A stretch of 64,000 nt of DNA, from the NCBI RefSeq assembly GCF_003268275.1, contig NZ_QLYR01000002.1:248001-312000 (forward strand), read 5' to 3'. A program made the translations under genes and the position numbers. The stretch is from Hydrogeniiclostridium mannosilyticum. GTDB lineage: Bacteria > Bacillota > Clostridia > Oscillospirales > Acutalibacteraceae. Positions 8,651-16,623 of this stretch are shown one piece after another (the first letter of the stretch is position 1; every line of letters begins with the position of its first letter). The notes beneath the pieces were generated by a model that searched no databases, had not been told where the DNA came from, and worked only from the letters and a program-made list of their open reading frames with translations.

Positions 8651-8800
8651 TTGAAAAAAGCTGACTTATTAAGATATAGTATGCAGCTTGCCTTTTTGAA
8701 GCAGTTGCTTGAAAGGAAGCTGATAACGGAAAAGGAGTATTCCCTTATCAAAAATCGCCTTATGAAAGATTATAAAGTAAGTTCCGACTTAACATCTTGA
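8651..8800 (+). CDS. SHOCT-like small protein upstream of the recombinase
   Basis: This 49-residue protein starts at TTG 8651 with a strong ribosome site, GAAAGGGGGATA (8635-8646). The sequence reads ADLLRYSMQLAFLKQLLERK and then LITEKEYSLIKNRLMKDYKV. The FLKQLLERKLITEKEYSLIKNRL part is the short amphipathic SHOCT pattern (leader segment, then LITEEEF...K). Small proteins of this type commonly precede the serine recombinase in Tn1549-like elements, from memory. It may help regulate or orient recombination; this is inference. A promoter-like AT-rich stretch (TTGTATAATACGCTATAAT, 8815-8833) follows it, ahead of the recombinase gene. Confidence 0.65.
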   Translation: MKKADLLRYSMQLAFLKQLLERKLITEKEYSLIKNRLMKDYKVSSDLTS

Positions 8801-8860
8801 ATTGTTCACCTTTTTATTGTATAATACGCTATAATAGGAATACAAAAAGGAGGGCGGCAA

Positions 8861-10633
8861 ATGAAAGATGTTGAGATTATAAAAGCGCGTAATACACTAT
8901 CATCTCGTGCAAAGACTAATCTAACAAAAAGGTTGCGAGTAGCTGCATATTGCCGTGTAAGCACAGACAGCGAAGATCAGATTAACAGCTATAAATCCCA
9001 AGTACAATATTACACCGACTTAATTAAAAACAATTCGGAGTGGTCTTTAGCTGGAATTTATGCAGACGAAGCAATAACGGGTACGCAAGTAACAAAGCGC
9101 GAAGATTTCCAACACTTAATTAACGACTGTATGAATGGCGACATTGATTTAATCGTTACAAAATCCATTTCCCGATTTGCAAGAAATACCCTTGATACGT
9201 TGAAGTATGTGCGTATGCTCAAAGAAAAAGGGATAGCTGTATTTTTTGAGGAAGAAAATATAAATACCCTAACTATGGACGGCGAATTGTTGCTTGTCAT
9301 TTTAAGTTCTGTCGCACAGCAAGAAGTTGAAAATATTTCTGCTAACGTCAAAAAGGGATTAAAAATGAAAATGCAGCGCGGCGAATTAGTGGGATTTCAA
9401 GGTTGTTTGGGATATGACTATCACCCAGAGGACAAAACGATTACCATAAACGAAAAAGAAGCCGAGATTGTGCGGTATATCTTTAAGCGTTATATTGAGG
9501 GTGCGGGCGGTTCTGTAATAGCGCAAGAATTACAGAATTTAGGTTATAAAACCAAACGTGGCAGCACGACATGGGCTGAAACTACGGTAATTGGCATTAT
9601 CAAAAATGAAAAGTACAAAGGCGATATTTTGATGGGGAAAACCTTTACGCTCGACCCGATTTCAAAACGTCGTTTAGATAACTTTGGAGAGGAAGATCAA
9701 TTCTATATCCGCGACCACCATGAGGCAATTATTTCCGAAGAAGTTTTTGACGCTGCACAAGAGATACTGAAACGCCGAGCAAAGCCGCGCCGATTAGGTA
9801 CTGATGGTAAACGTGAAAAATTTAGCCGAAAATATGCGTTTAGCTGTTTGCTTGAATGTGGCTTTTGCGGTGGTACTCTCACAAGGCGAAGTTGGCATAG
9901 CGGCTCACAGTATAACAAAATTATTTGGCAATGTGTAACAGCGACCAAAAAGGGCAAAAAGTTTTGCCCTGATAGTAAAGGTATTGCAGAGGAAACAATA
10001 GAACAGGCTTTTATTGAATCCTACCGTTTGCTTTGTCAAAATAATAAAGATGTGTTGGACGAATTTATAGCCCGAACAGAGGAAGCCCTATCCGCTACCA
10101 ACGCTGGAAAGCAGTTAGCTAAAACCGACAAGGATATTAAAGTTCTTGAAGCCAAACGTACAAAACTTGTTGATATGCACCTAGATGAAATTATTGACAA
10201 GGCAACTTATGAAGAAAAATATCTCGTACTATCGGAGCAGATAGAGCAGTTAAAAGACACCCGGCGAGGGTTGGAAGAAGCGGCAGAAACCGAAAGCACT
10301 ATGAAGCGTCGCATTTCTGAATTTAGGAAGACGCTTGAACAAAATGAAGTGCTTGACACATTTGATCGCTATGTTTTTGAAAGCATAGTTGAAAAAGTGA
10401 TCGTTGGCGGGTATGATGAAGATGGTAACAAAGACCCTGCTATGCTAACCTTTATTTACAAAACAGGCTTTAAGAACAGCGTTGACGGTACGACTTATAA
10501 GCCACCGAGAAAAAACGGCAAGGCAACAAAGCGAAGCGACAATTTGTGTTCCCATTCAACCGACGAGGCAAAATCAACGTGTTCCCATTATAGTAACGAC
10601 ACATGTGGAGTGCGTGGCGCTGCTTGTCCCTGA
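8861..10633 (+). CDS. Large serine recombinase of the integrative element
   Basis: This 590-residue recombinase catalyses integration and excision. The N-terminal resolvase domain (about 24-165) has YCRVSTD with the nucleophilic Ser (about residue 35), SISRFARN and SSVAQQEVENIS. The recombinase domain follows (about 190-290, YDYHPEDKTITINEKEAEIV). A zinc ribbon (about 330-370) has Cys pairs in CLLECGFCGG and later C residues, then a coiled coil (about 400-490). Start ATG 8861 follows AAGGAGGGCGGCAA. The last residues, after KRSDNLCSHS, run up to the compositional boundary at 10633, so the attachment site is probably at or near the 3' end of the gene. Confidence 0.92.
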   Translation: MKDVEIIKARNTLSSRAKTNLTKRLRVAAYCRVSTDSEDQINSYKSQVQYYTDLIKNNSEWSLAGIYADEAITGTQVTKREDFQHLINDCMNGDIDLIVTKSISRFARNTLDTLKYVRMLKEKGIAVFFEEENINTLTMDGELLLVILSSVAQQEVENISANVKKGLKMKMQRGELVGFQGCLGYDYHPEDKTITINEKEAEIVRYIFKRYIEGAGGSVIAQELQNLGYKTKRGSTTWAETTVIGIIKNEKYKGDILMGKTFTLDPISKRRLDNFGEEDQFYIRDHHEAIISEEVFDAAQEILKRRAKPRRLGTDGKREKFSRKYAFSCLLECGFCGGTLTRRSWHSGSQYNKIIWQCVTATKKGKKFCPDSKGIAEETIEQAFIESYRLLCQNNKDVLDEFIARTEEALSATNAGKQLAKTDKDIKVLEAKRTKLVDMHLDEIIDKATYEEKYLVLSEQIEQLKDTRRGLEEAAETESTMKRRISEFRKTLEQNEVLDTFDRYVFESIVEKVIVGGYDEDGNKDPAMLTFIYKTGFKNSVDGTTYKPPRKNGKATKRSDNLCSHSTDEAKSTCSHYSNDTCGVRGAACP

Positions 10634-10747
10634 GCAGGCCGGGCCTCATGCTTAAGCGTACCGCCGCGGGCGCTGGATTCCAATCGGATTTGCCTCCCCC
10701 TGGCCATCATAAATTTACAGTCCGCTCAATAATCCGGTAGGATTTAC

Positions 10748-10797
10748 TGGACAAATAACCATGCGGCGGCGTATAATAAAATTGTTTGAATTTCAAA
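10748..10797 (+). promoter_or_regulatory. Promoter with FabT-like palindromic operator
   Basis: TGGACA (10748-10753) and TATAAT (10772-10777), 18 bp apart, form a good sigma-A promoter. The perfect palindrome TTTGAATTTCAAA (10785-10797) lies over the expected start of transcription. It closely resembles the FabT operator (TTTGA...TCAAA) known from Firmicutes. The gene that follows is a MarR-family regulator, so autoregulation is likely. Confidence 0.65.
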
Positions 10798-10844
10798 TTA
10801 CAAGGACTTGAGTTTGCAATATTGGATTTTAATGGGCGAGGAGG

Positions 10845-11360
10845 ATGGATTTGCAGGCGATCTCAAGAAATTTAAATCAATTCCTGATAGAGAATTTTAA
10901 TACCCTGCTGCGCCAGGAGGAAAAGGCGCTCTCTCTTTATGGCGAGGGCATTCTTTCCATTTATGAGTTTCATGTAATCGATGCCGCATACAGCCTGAAA
11001 GCGGAGAAGAACAACACAATGGGTGAAATTTCCCGAAAATTAGGCGTTACAATGGGGACATTGACCACCGCGGTAAAAACGTTAGAGAAAAAAGGCTTTG
11101 TAAAAAGGGTAAAAAAGGGGAGGGACCGGCGTCAGGTCTGGCTTGAGCCCACAGCCCTGAGCGAGCAGCCTTTTCTGGAGCACCGCAGGTTCCACGAGGA
11201 GATGGTGCGGGCTGTTATGGAGCGGCTGAATCCGGAGCAGCTTGCCGTGCTAGACGAAGCGCTGCGGGTGCTGGCCGATTATTTCTCTTCCGTAACGCCT
11301 GCCGTGCGGGAACAGCCGGCTGCGGCGGCGCAGCCTTTCAAAAATTTGGACATCATTTAG
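10845..11360 (+). CDS. MarR-family regulator (FabT-like)
   Basis: This 171-residue winged-helix dimeric regulator starts at 10845 behind GGCGAGGAGG. The DNA-binding core reads TMGEISRKLGVTMGTLTTAVKTLEKKGFVKR, with the wing KKGRDRRQVWLEPT (about 48-105). The C-terminal helix, HEEMVRAVMERLNPEQL, supports dimerisation. A short Ala/Pro-rich tail (about 145-171) is extra compared with typical members. FabT proteins repress fatty-acid synthesis genes and bind acyl-ACP. The palindrome upstream and the DegV/FakB-like gene 11 bp downstream both point to lipid control here. That assignment is inference; the MarR fold is clear. Confidence 0.82.
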   Translation: MDLQAISRNLNQFLIENFNTLLRQEEKALSLYGEGILSIYEFHVIDAAYSLKAEKNNTMGEISRKLGVTMGTLTTAVKTLEKKGFVKRVKKGRDRRQVWLEPTALSEQPFLEHRRFHEEMVRAVMERLNPEQLAVLDEALRVLADYFSSVTPAVREQPAAAAQPFKNLDII

Positions 11361-11371
11361 GAGAGAACAAT

Positions 11372-12216
11372 ATGTTGACAATTATCACAGACAGCACAAG
11401 CGACCTTACCCCCGCAGAGGCTGAAAGCTTGGGGGTAACCGTTGTCCCGCTTACCGTTTCCATCGATGGGAAGGAGTACCGGGACGCATTGACCTGACCT
11501 CCGAGGAGTTTTTCACAAAGCTGGATGGCTGTACAGAAATTCCCACCACCAGCCAGGCCCCTGCCGGCGTTTTTATGGAGGCGTTTAAAGAAATACTGGA
11601 CCGGGACCCCGGGGCGGAGATTCTGGGGATTTTTATCTCTCAGCATTTGAGCGGGACCTTCCAGTCGGCCAGTATTGCACGCAATACGTTTCCCCGCCGC
11701 AGCATTCGCCTAGTCGATTCAGGCTCCGCCTCGTTCGGCCTGAGCCTGCTTATTCGTGAGGCTGTCAAAATGCGCGATGCAGGCGTCTCTGCGGCGCAAA
11801 TCGAGGAAAAGCTGAACCAGCTGAAGCAGCAGCTGGTTGTCTATGTTGCGCTGGAGACCTTAAAGTACCTGCAAAAGGGCGGGCGGCTTTCGGCGACGGC
11901 GGCGATTGTAGGAACAATCCTGCAAATGAAGCCTGTTTTGCGTATTCAGGACGGCATCATCACCGTAGCAAAAAAGGTGCGCGGAAATTTTGCCGCTTAT
12001 GATTGGATTGTGGAGACGCTCCGCGCGGAACCGATTGACCAAACCTATGCGCCGTGCATTGGCTCTACGCAGTGCCCGAAGCTTTTAGAAGCCTTTACAC
12101 TGCGGCTGAAGGTGGCCTTTGGGCTCAGCCGGCTCAAGCATTTCGATATTGGCCCGGTGGTCGGGGCTTATGCCGGCCGCGGCTGTGTAGGTATTGCTTA
12201 TATTCAGAAAAAATAG
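11372..12216 (+). pseudogene. degV: DegV/FakB fatty-acid-binding protein gene with a frameshift
   Basis: ATG 11372 (after AGGAGAGAAC) starts a typical DegV protein: IITDSTSDLTPAEAESLGV, then VPLTVSIDGKEYRD. At about 11485 one G appears to be missing (GGGACGCATT where GGGACGGCATT would keep frame), and the first frame stops at 11495-11497. The other frame continues as expected with IDLTSEEFFTKL, then TTSQAPAGVFMEAF, SQHLSGTFQSA, KYLQKGGRLSA and PVVGAYAGRG to 12216. All family motifs survive, so decay is recent or this is a sequencing error. DegV proteins (FakB) carry fatty acids to the kinase FakA, in keeping with the FabT-like regulator just upstream. Confidence 0.85.
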
Positions 12217-12258
12217 GTGCTGCCGGACAAAGCCCGGGCTCCTTATTATAAAAGATCA

Positions 12259-12337
12259 AAAACCGGCGCGGTACAGGATTTTTCCATGCGGCGCCGGTTT
12301 TCAAAATATAAAAGAGACGCATGGCTGCGTCTCTTTT
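12259..12337 (+). terminator. Two tandem intrinsic terminators after degV
   Basis: First stem: AAAACCGGCGC (12259-12269) with GCGCCGGTTTT (12291-12301). Second stem: AAAAGAGACGC (12310-12320) with GCGTCTCTTTT (12327-12337). Both are perfect 11-bp repeats with T-rich 3' sides. The stretch 12338-12529 holds no gene I can support; there is only a small GGTTCCC/GGGAACA hairpin near 12387-12404. Confidence 0.8.
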
Positions 12338-12529
12338 ATAGAAGGAAGAAATTTATGAAAAAGCATACTTGTAAGCTGTTTTGAGGGTTCCCTTTTGGGA
12401 ACAATCTTATAATACCGGTAAAATATGAAAAATACATGAAGAAATTCAGAATATTACGCGAACAAAAACAGAATAAACTGAAAAGAATAGAATTTTGCTT
12501 AAAGCTTAGGCCGGCTCATTTATAAAAAG

Positions 12530-12570
12530 CACGGGGAGGCGGCTTTTGAAAAGCCTGCCGCCTCCCCGTG
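12530..12570 (-). terminator. Terminator of the cotJ operon
   Basis: The perfect 14-bp inverted repeat CACGGGGAGGCGGC/GCCGCCTCCCCGTG, read on the minus strand, is followed by CTTTTTATAAA. It lies 60 bp beyond the cotJC stop. Confidence 0.85.
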
Positions 12571-12629
12571 GCCCGCTACCTATGCGGAGTACCGTTGCTA
12601 TTTGCCCGGCATTGTCCTTTTGTCTTTAG

Positions 12630-13229
12630 CTACTTTTTATCAAAAGAGGGGTTAAAGGCGTAGAAATTATTGGAATCCAAGCGGTCGGTTGCGATTCTCA
12701 AGCCCTCGCCGAAACGCTGGTAATGGACAATTTCGCGTGCGCGCAGGAAACGAATCGGGTCCTTGACATCAGGGTCGTCACAAAAACGGAGGATGTTGTC
12801 ATACGTGACACGCGCTTTTTGTTCTGCGCTGAGGTCCTCGTTCAGATCCGCGATGGTGTCGCCGGTCACACCGATATAAGCTGCGGTAAAGGGGGAACCG
12901 CTGGCCGCAGCCGGGTAAACGCCGGTTGTGTGGTCGATAAAATAGTCGTCGAAGCCGGCCTTTTTTATTTCTTCCGGCGTTAAATTCCGCGTCAGCTGGT
13001 AAACAATGGTGCCGATCATTTCTAAATGTGCCAGCTCTTCGGTACCAATATCGGTCAGGATGGCTTTCAGCTCGGGGTATGGCATGCTGTATCGCTGGGA
13101 AAGATAGCGAAGAGAGGCGCCGAGCTCACCGTGAGGTCCGCCATATTGTGATATAATCAGCTTTGCAAGCGCCGGGTTAGGGTTTTTGATGTTGACAGGG
13201 TATTGCAGCTTTTTCTCATAGACCCACAT
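12630..13229 (-). CDS. cotJC: Spore coat protein CotJC (manganese-catalase-like)
   Basis: This 199-residue protein of the spore coat belongs to the manganese catalase superfamily. The four-helix core carries metal-ligand-like Glu/His positions: GGPHGELGASLRYLSQRY, GTEELAHLEMIGTIVYQL and REIVHYQRFGEGL. It starts with the CotJC signature MWVYEKKLQYPVNI. The stop codon of cotJB and this start share a base, so the genes are coupled. In Bacillus, CotJC depends on CotJA for incorporation into the coat and is made in the mother cell. The order cotJA-cotJB-cotJC is complete here. Confidence 0.95.
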   Translation of the reverse strand: MWVYEKKLQYPVNIKNPNPALAKLIISQYGGPHGELGASLRYLSQRYSMPYPELKAILTDIGTEELAHLEMIGTIVYQLTRNLTPEEIKKAGFDDYFIDHTTGVYPAAASGSPFTAAYIGVTGDTIADLNEDLSAEQKARVTYDNILRFCDDPDVKDPIRFLRAREIVHYQRFGEGLRIATDRLDSNNFYAFNPSFDKK

Positions 13230-13495
13230 TAAAGATCACCGTCCATTTCTGTGCCGTTTTCCCAGGGCCACGGGCCGCTGATCCACGCCCAGCGGCTGGT
13301 TTGGGAGCTGGTCTCGTTCAGCGGGCCGAATTCGGCCTCGTATTTTTTAGTGAGCTCGTCTGTTTTCAGGCGGTATTCTTCCAGCTTTTTGGCGGCATCA
13401 CAGTTGTTAGGGTGGGTATCCAGGAACATATGGAGTTCCCACATTGAAAAGCGGAAGGCGCTGATGCGCCGGAAAAGGCGTTCCTGTTCGGTCAT
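13229..13495 (-). CDS. cotJB: Spore coat protein CotJB
   Basis: This 88-residue protein has the CotJB pattern: LFRRISAFRFSMWELHMFLDTHP and NCDAAKKLEEYRLKTDEL, ending in SRWAWISGPWPWENG, the Trp-rich tail shared by the family. It overlaps cotJA by 4 bp and abuts cotJC. It is a small coat component whose biochemical role is not known; function rests on family and operon position. Confidence 0.93.
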   Translation of the reverse strand: MTEQERLFRRISAFRFSMWELHMFLDTHPNNCDAAKKLEEYRLKTDELTKKYEAEFGPLNETSSQTSRWAWISGPWPWENGTEMDGDL

Positions 13496-13689
13496 CTCGG
13501 CGCCCCCCTTCTGCCGTAAAAAGGTTTGTCAAGCTCCGGGAAAATCGTGCCCTGGTCAAGTCCCTTTTCGGGCTGGTATACCGAATTATATTGTTGGTAA
13601 GGAACATAGGCCATGGTGGGTACTGGATTAGCAGGGAGCGGAGTGGGGTCACGCAGGTCGCATGACGGGTAATCCATTTTCTCCATCAT
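13492..13689 (-). CDS. cotJA: Spore coat protein CotJA
   Basis: This 65-residue Pro/Tyr-rich protein has the CotJA features NPVPTMAYVPYQQYNSVYQP, EKGLDQGTIFPELDKPFYG and a basic end. Start ATG 13689 (GAAAGGAGAATTATC upstream) is the first gene of the operon; MMEK could also begin at the second Met. In Bacillus, CotJA is needed for CotJC to be placed in the coat. A candidate mother-cell promoter lies about 50 bp upstream. Confidence 0.92.
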   Translation of the reverse strand: MMEKMDYPSCDLRDPTPLPANPVPTMAYVPYQQYNSVYQPEKGLDQGTIFPELDKPFYGRRGAPR

Positions 13690-13737
13690 GATAATTCTCC
13701 TTTCAGGTTTGTTTAAGCGGGAGTGTTTCCCTTATGT

Positions 13738-13768
13738 TATAGTATGAATCAGGGCTTTTTCCTGTGAC
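13738..13768 (-). promoter_or_regulatory. Candidate sigma-K/sigma-E type promoter of cotJ
   Basis: On the minus strand CATACTATA (13746-13738) fits the sigma-K -10 pattern CATANNNTA exactly. An AC dinucleotide lies 17 bp upstream (plus-strand 13764-13765). Timing in the mother cell fits the coat genes it precedes. The same AC-N17-CATA arrangement occurs ahead of the collagen-like gene at 23016. Confidence 0.5.
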
Positions 13769-13928
13769 GGTGGCGAGGCGTTGCACGGGGAAGCCGTGCA
13801 GGGGCTTCGGAGCCGGAATTTTTTGCTTGTATAATACCGTAAAATAAGGTACAATAAGCTTTGCATAGCTTATTGCTTCTACTTTTCCCGATTAAAAGTC
13901 TGGATATCAAACAACTTAGGGAGTCGTT

Positions 13929-14996
13929 ATGTCAATTCGATCAAAAATAAAAAAGAATCTATTTGCAATTATTTCCATTGGACTGGCCTTGGTGGTTATG
14001 ACCGGTTTTTTGCTCTCAAATGACGGTCTTGCACGTTTTGGAGAGATTATGCAGAATTTGCAGGTGCATTGGTTTGCGCTTGCTCTGTGCGCCGCAGTGG
14101 GCACCTGGCTGCTGGAAGGCTTCGTGCAGGGAATATTCTGCCGGCGGGTAGATAAAAAATGGACTTACGGCCGTTCTTTTTCCGTTGGTATGACAGGCTA
14201 TCTATACAGTGCGCTCACGCCGTTTTCTACCGGCGGGCAGCCCATGCAGATCTATTATATGGGTAAAATGGGGATGGATGTCGGTAAGGCCGGGGCCGTC
14301 ATCGCCATGAAATCTCTGGTTTACCAGGTCGTTATGGTACTGTATTCGCTGGTCGTAGTCGTCACACAGGTCCGCTTTTTTCAGGCCAATATAACGGATT
14401 TTTCCTTTTTAACAGTCATTGGTCTAATCAGCAATGTACTGTTTATCAGCGCCATCTTTTTATTTATCCTCAGTGAAAAAATGACGGATAAGATTTTGCG
14501 CTTCGGCATTCGCTGGCTCTACCGGCTGAAGCTCTGCAAAAGGCCGTTGAAAAGGTACCATGGCATCCATTCTCAATTGGCCATGTTTCACGGCAGCTCC
14601 AAGATGCTGGGGCGCTCCTGGAGGCTGTACCTGTCCACCGGCCTGCTGACGGTCGTGCAAATGACGGTCAACAGCTTGATTACCTATTTCCTCTATCGTA
14701 GCTTTAACTTGTCTGGAGAGTCTGCCTTTGTGATGATTTCCGCACAGGTTTTTGTCAATATGGTGTCGGCGTTTGTCCCCCTTCCCGGTGCTTCAGCAGG
14801 AGCCGAGGTCAGCTTTTACCTATTTTTCGGCAGCTTTTTTGGGAAGCTTTATATTGCCCCGGCTCTGTTTTTGTGGCGCACCATCTCCTATTATTTCAAT
14901 ATTTTATTCGGCGTGGCGTTCTGCTATTGGGGCGACCGCAAGTACAGCGTTCGGCGCGGTAAACCGGCAGAGGCTGAACCGGCCGCCGGCGAATAA
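13929..14996 (+). CDS. Flippase-like integral membrane protein (LPG synthase TM / UPF0104 family)
   Basis: This 355-residue membrane protein of the lysylphosphatidylglycerol synthase transmembrane/YbhN-like group has about eight to nine membrane segments. Family-type features include TPFSTGGQPMQIYYM (about 98-112), AVIAMKSLVYQVV (about 124-136) and FVPLPGASAGAEVSFY (about 280-295). Unlike MprF it has no aminoacyl-transferase domain. Start ATG 13929 follows TTAGGGAGTCGTT. Proteins of this type move lipids or lipid-linked sugars across the membrane; the substrate cannot be assigned. It stands alone, with an inverted repeat AATAAGC...GCTTATT (about 13852-13876) upstream that could be an operator. 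Confidence 0.85.
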   Translation: MSIRSKIKKNLFAIISIGLALVVMTGFLLSNDGLARFGEIMQNLQVHWFALALCAAVGTWLLEGFVQGIFCRRVDKKWTYGRSFSVGMTGYLYSALTPFSTGGQPMQIYYMGKMGMDVGKAGAVIAMKSLVYQVVMVLYSLVVVVTQVRFFQANITDFSFLTVIGLISNVLFISAIFLFILSEKMTDKILRFGIRWLYRLKLCKRPLKRYHGIHSQLAMFHGSSKMLGRSWRLYLSTGLLTVVQMTVNSLITYFLYRSFNLSGESAFVMISAQVFVNMVSAFVPLPGASAGAEVSFYLFFGSFFGKLYIAPALFLWRTISYYFNILFGVAFCYWGDRKYSVRRGKPAEAEPAAGE

Positions 14997-15012
14997 CCAA
15001 AGTACAACAAGC

Positions 15013-15050
15013 AAAACCGGCTTGCTTTTATCGGCAAGCCGGTTTTTGAT
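15013..15050 (+). terminator. Intrinsic terminator after the flippase-like gene
   Basis: AAAACCGGCTTGC (15013-15025) pairs with GCAAGCCGGTTTT (15034-15046) in a perfect 13-bp stem followed by T-rich sequence. Confidence 0.85.
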
Positions 15051-15167
15051 TTTGGCAAGATGTTATATACTGAACGGCCCGCCGCTAGGAGGCAGTCCAA
15101 TTTTAAAAGCAAGGTGGGGGCTGTTGAGAAATTCCGAACCCTTTTGCTTAGGCGTATTTTGGAAGCA

Positions 15168-16199
15168 TTAAGGGTCCCGCTGGTTTTCGCGGAAGCCTGC
15201 AGGGCTTGAAAAAAGAAAATCGGCGGTCAAAAGCTCAAAAAGTGCCTGCGCATATAACATATGCCCGCGGGGATTGGGATGCCATGGGTCACAGAATAGA
15301 GCAGAGGGCCGCTCCTGTTCCGGCAGTCCGGAAAGAAACTGCTCCATACTGCGGTTGGTATCTGCAAGAGGAACGCCTTCCACAGCAGCGACCTTTCGCA
15401 CGGTGTCCACCATCTCCGGGTACAAGTAAGGGCTGTGGGGTTCAGCCTGTTCCCCAAGAATGGGGGAAACAGTGTGGAGGTAGGGGCGTGCCCCTAGGCT
15501 GCGGATCATCTCCAGCTCCCGGGTGAGCAGGCTACCGTATTCAGCAGGGGATTCGCGGGTGAGCCAGTCGTTGATGGTGTTGCCTTCCGCAATCACCACT
15601 GCGGGCTGCCAGGGAGTAATCCAGGAATCCCATACCTCGGGTGTCAGATAGCGGTTTAGCGGACAGCTGCCGATTCCGGCATTAATCAGTGCATAGGGGC
15701 CGCGATAGGCTTCTATGCGGTAGATCAGAACTGAGCCGGAGCGGCAGCGAATTTCCAGGCTTTTCGGACCGTCCTCACAGAGCAAGGGAATAAATCGGTA
15801 CATATGGGCGGAGACCGGCATGGTCAGGTCAATCTCAAGGCGGCCTATCCCGTCCAAATAGATTTCGGCACGGGAGGATTCAGTCTGCCCTTGGAAGCAT
15901 ATGCGATAGAGCTCCGCGTTGGCGGGGAGCACAAGCCGGTGACCTTCGTCCAATAGCGCGCTTTGGCCGCGGCGGTTTCCTTCGCACAGGTCGGACAGGG
16001 CTTTGCCTTGATATTCTATTGCTAAAGAGCCAGTAAGCTCACCGATGCGCTGCCGCAGGAGATTTACATAGCTCGGGCAGGTAAAGGTCAGGGGACGCAG
16101 TTCGCCGTTGACTGGGGAATCAAGCTCCAGCTCGCCGCCGGAGCCCTGCCCCCAGGTATGGGAGTCTCCCGCAACCAGAATGGTCTGTATTTTCGACAT
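15168..16199 (-). CDS. SGNH/GDSL hydrolase with N-terminal beta-sandwich-like region
   Basis: This 343-residue hydrolase of the SGNH superfamily has block I VAGDSHTWGQGSG (Ser at about 12), a block III-like EGNTINDWL and the catalytic pair in DPWHPNPRGH near residues 311-320. Between blocks I and III, about 140 residues look beta-rich (AEIYLDGIGRLEIDL, SLEIRCRSGSVLIYRIEAY). There is no signal peptide, so it is probably cytoplasmic. The start is supported by AAAAGGAGCAGAAACT. Members are esterases acting on acylated sugars, lipids or cell-wall polymers. It stands alone and convergent to the flippase-like gene, so no substrate can be inferred. Confidence 0.85.
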   Translation of the reverse strand: MSKIQTILVAGDSHTWGQGSGGELELDSPVNGELRPLTFTCPSYVNLLRQRIGELTGSLAIEYQGKALSDLCEGNRRGQSALLDEGHRLVLPANAELYRICFQGQTESSRAEIYLDGIGRLEIDLTMPVSAHMYRFIPLLCEDGPKSLEIRCRSGSVLIYRIEAYRGPYALINAGIGSCPLNRYLTPEVWDSWITPWQPAVVIAEGNTINDWLTRESPAEYGSLLTRELEMIRSLGARPYLHTVSPILGEQAEPHSPYLYPEMVDTVRKVAAVEGVPLADTNRSMEQFLSGLPEQERPSALFCDPWHPNPRGHMLYAQALFELLTADFLFSSPAGFRENQRDP

Positions 16200-16540
16200 A
16201 GTTTCTGCTCCTTTTAATCTTATTTTTTATTAAAGAAGGGCTTGATTTTTGCGGTCGGTGTTTTTATGCAATAAAAAGACTGTGCCGCTTGATTCTATAA
16301 TAGTGAGATGGGCAGAAAATGGATGAACTGTTTTTTAATTTTTCATAGAGGGGTTCGCGAAAAACTGACGCAGCATGTGTGCCCCTCCGCCTTCTGATGG
16401 TGGCAGAGGACCGGTTTTCAGATTGCTAAAAGCATAAAGGGCTTCGCCATACCGGGTAAAATTTATTTTTAGGGGGAAGCTTCATGAAATATTCATCATT
16501 TTTTCTGCAATTTTTTATATAATCTATTTAAGAGTTGTCT

Positions 16541-16563
16541 TTATGTGGTAAGTTATGTGGTAA
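16541..16563 (+). promoter_or_regulatory. Tandem 11-bp direct repeat upstream of the response regulator
   Basis: TTATGTGGTAA occurs at 16541-16551 and again at 16553-16563, a 12-bp period. Direct repeats at about one helical turn are typical binding sites of OmpR/PhoB-family regulators. A TATAAT-like element (16517-16522, TATATAATC) lies just upstream. Autoregulation by the adjacent regulator is the likely role. The gap 16200-16540 holds no gene I can support. Confidence 0.5.
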
Positions 16564-16623
16564 AATAAAATTATGATATTTCCCGCCGGTGACCCGGCGG
16601 ATAAAGAAAGGCGGAAGAAAAGA

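Larger units (their letters stand above)
1..10633. mobile_element. Right-hand part of an AT-rich integrative (conjugative-type) element
   Basis: The first 10.6 kb is visibly richer in A+T than the sequence that follows. It ends with a module typical of Tn916/Tn1549-like elements: sigma-70-like factor, HTH protein, SHOCT-like small protein and large serine recombinase. The cargo is a two-component system, a lipoprotein and an ABC exporter. Base composition changes right after the recombinase stop at 10633, so the right end is placed there by inference. The left end and any transfer genes lie outside the window, so I cannot say whether the element is conjugative. Confidence 0.75.
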
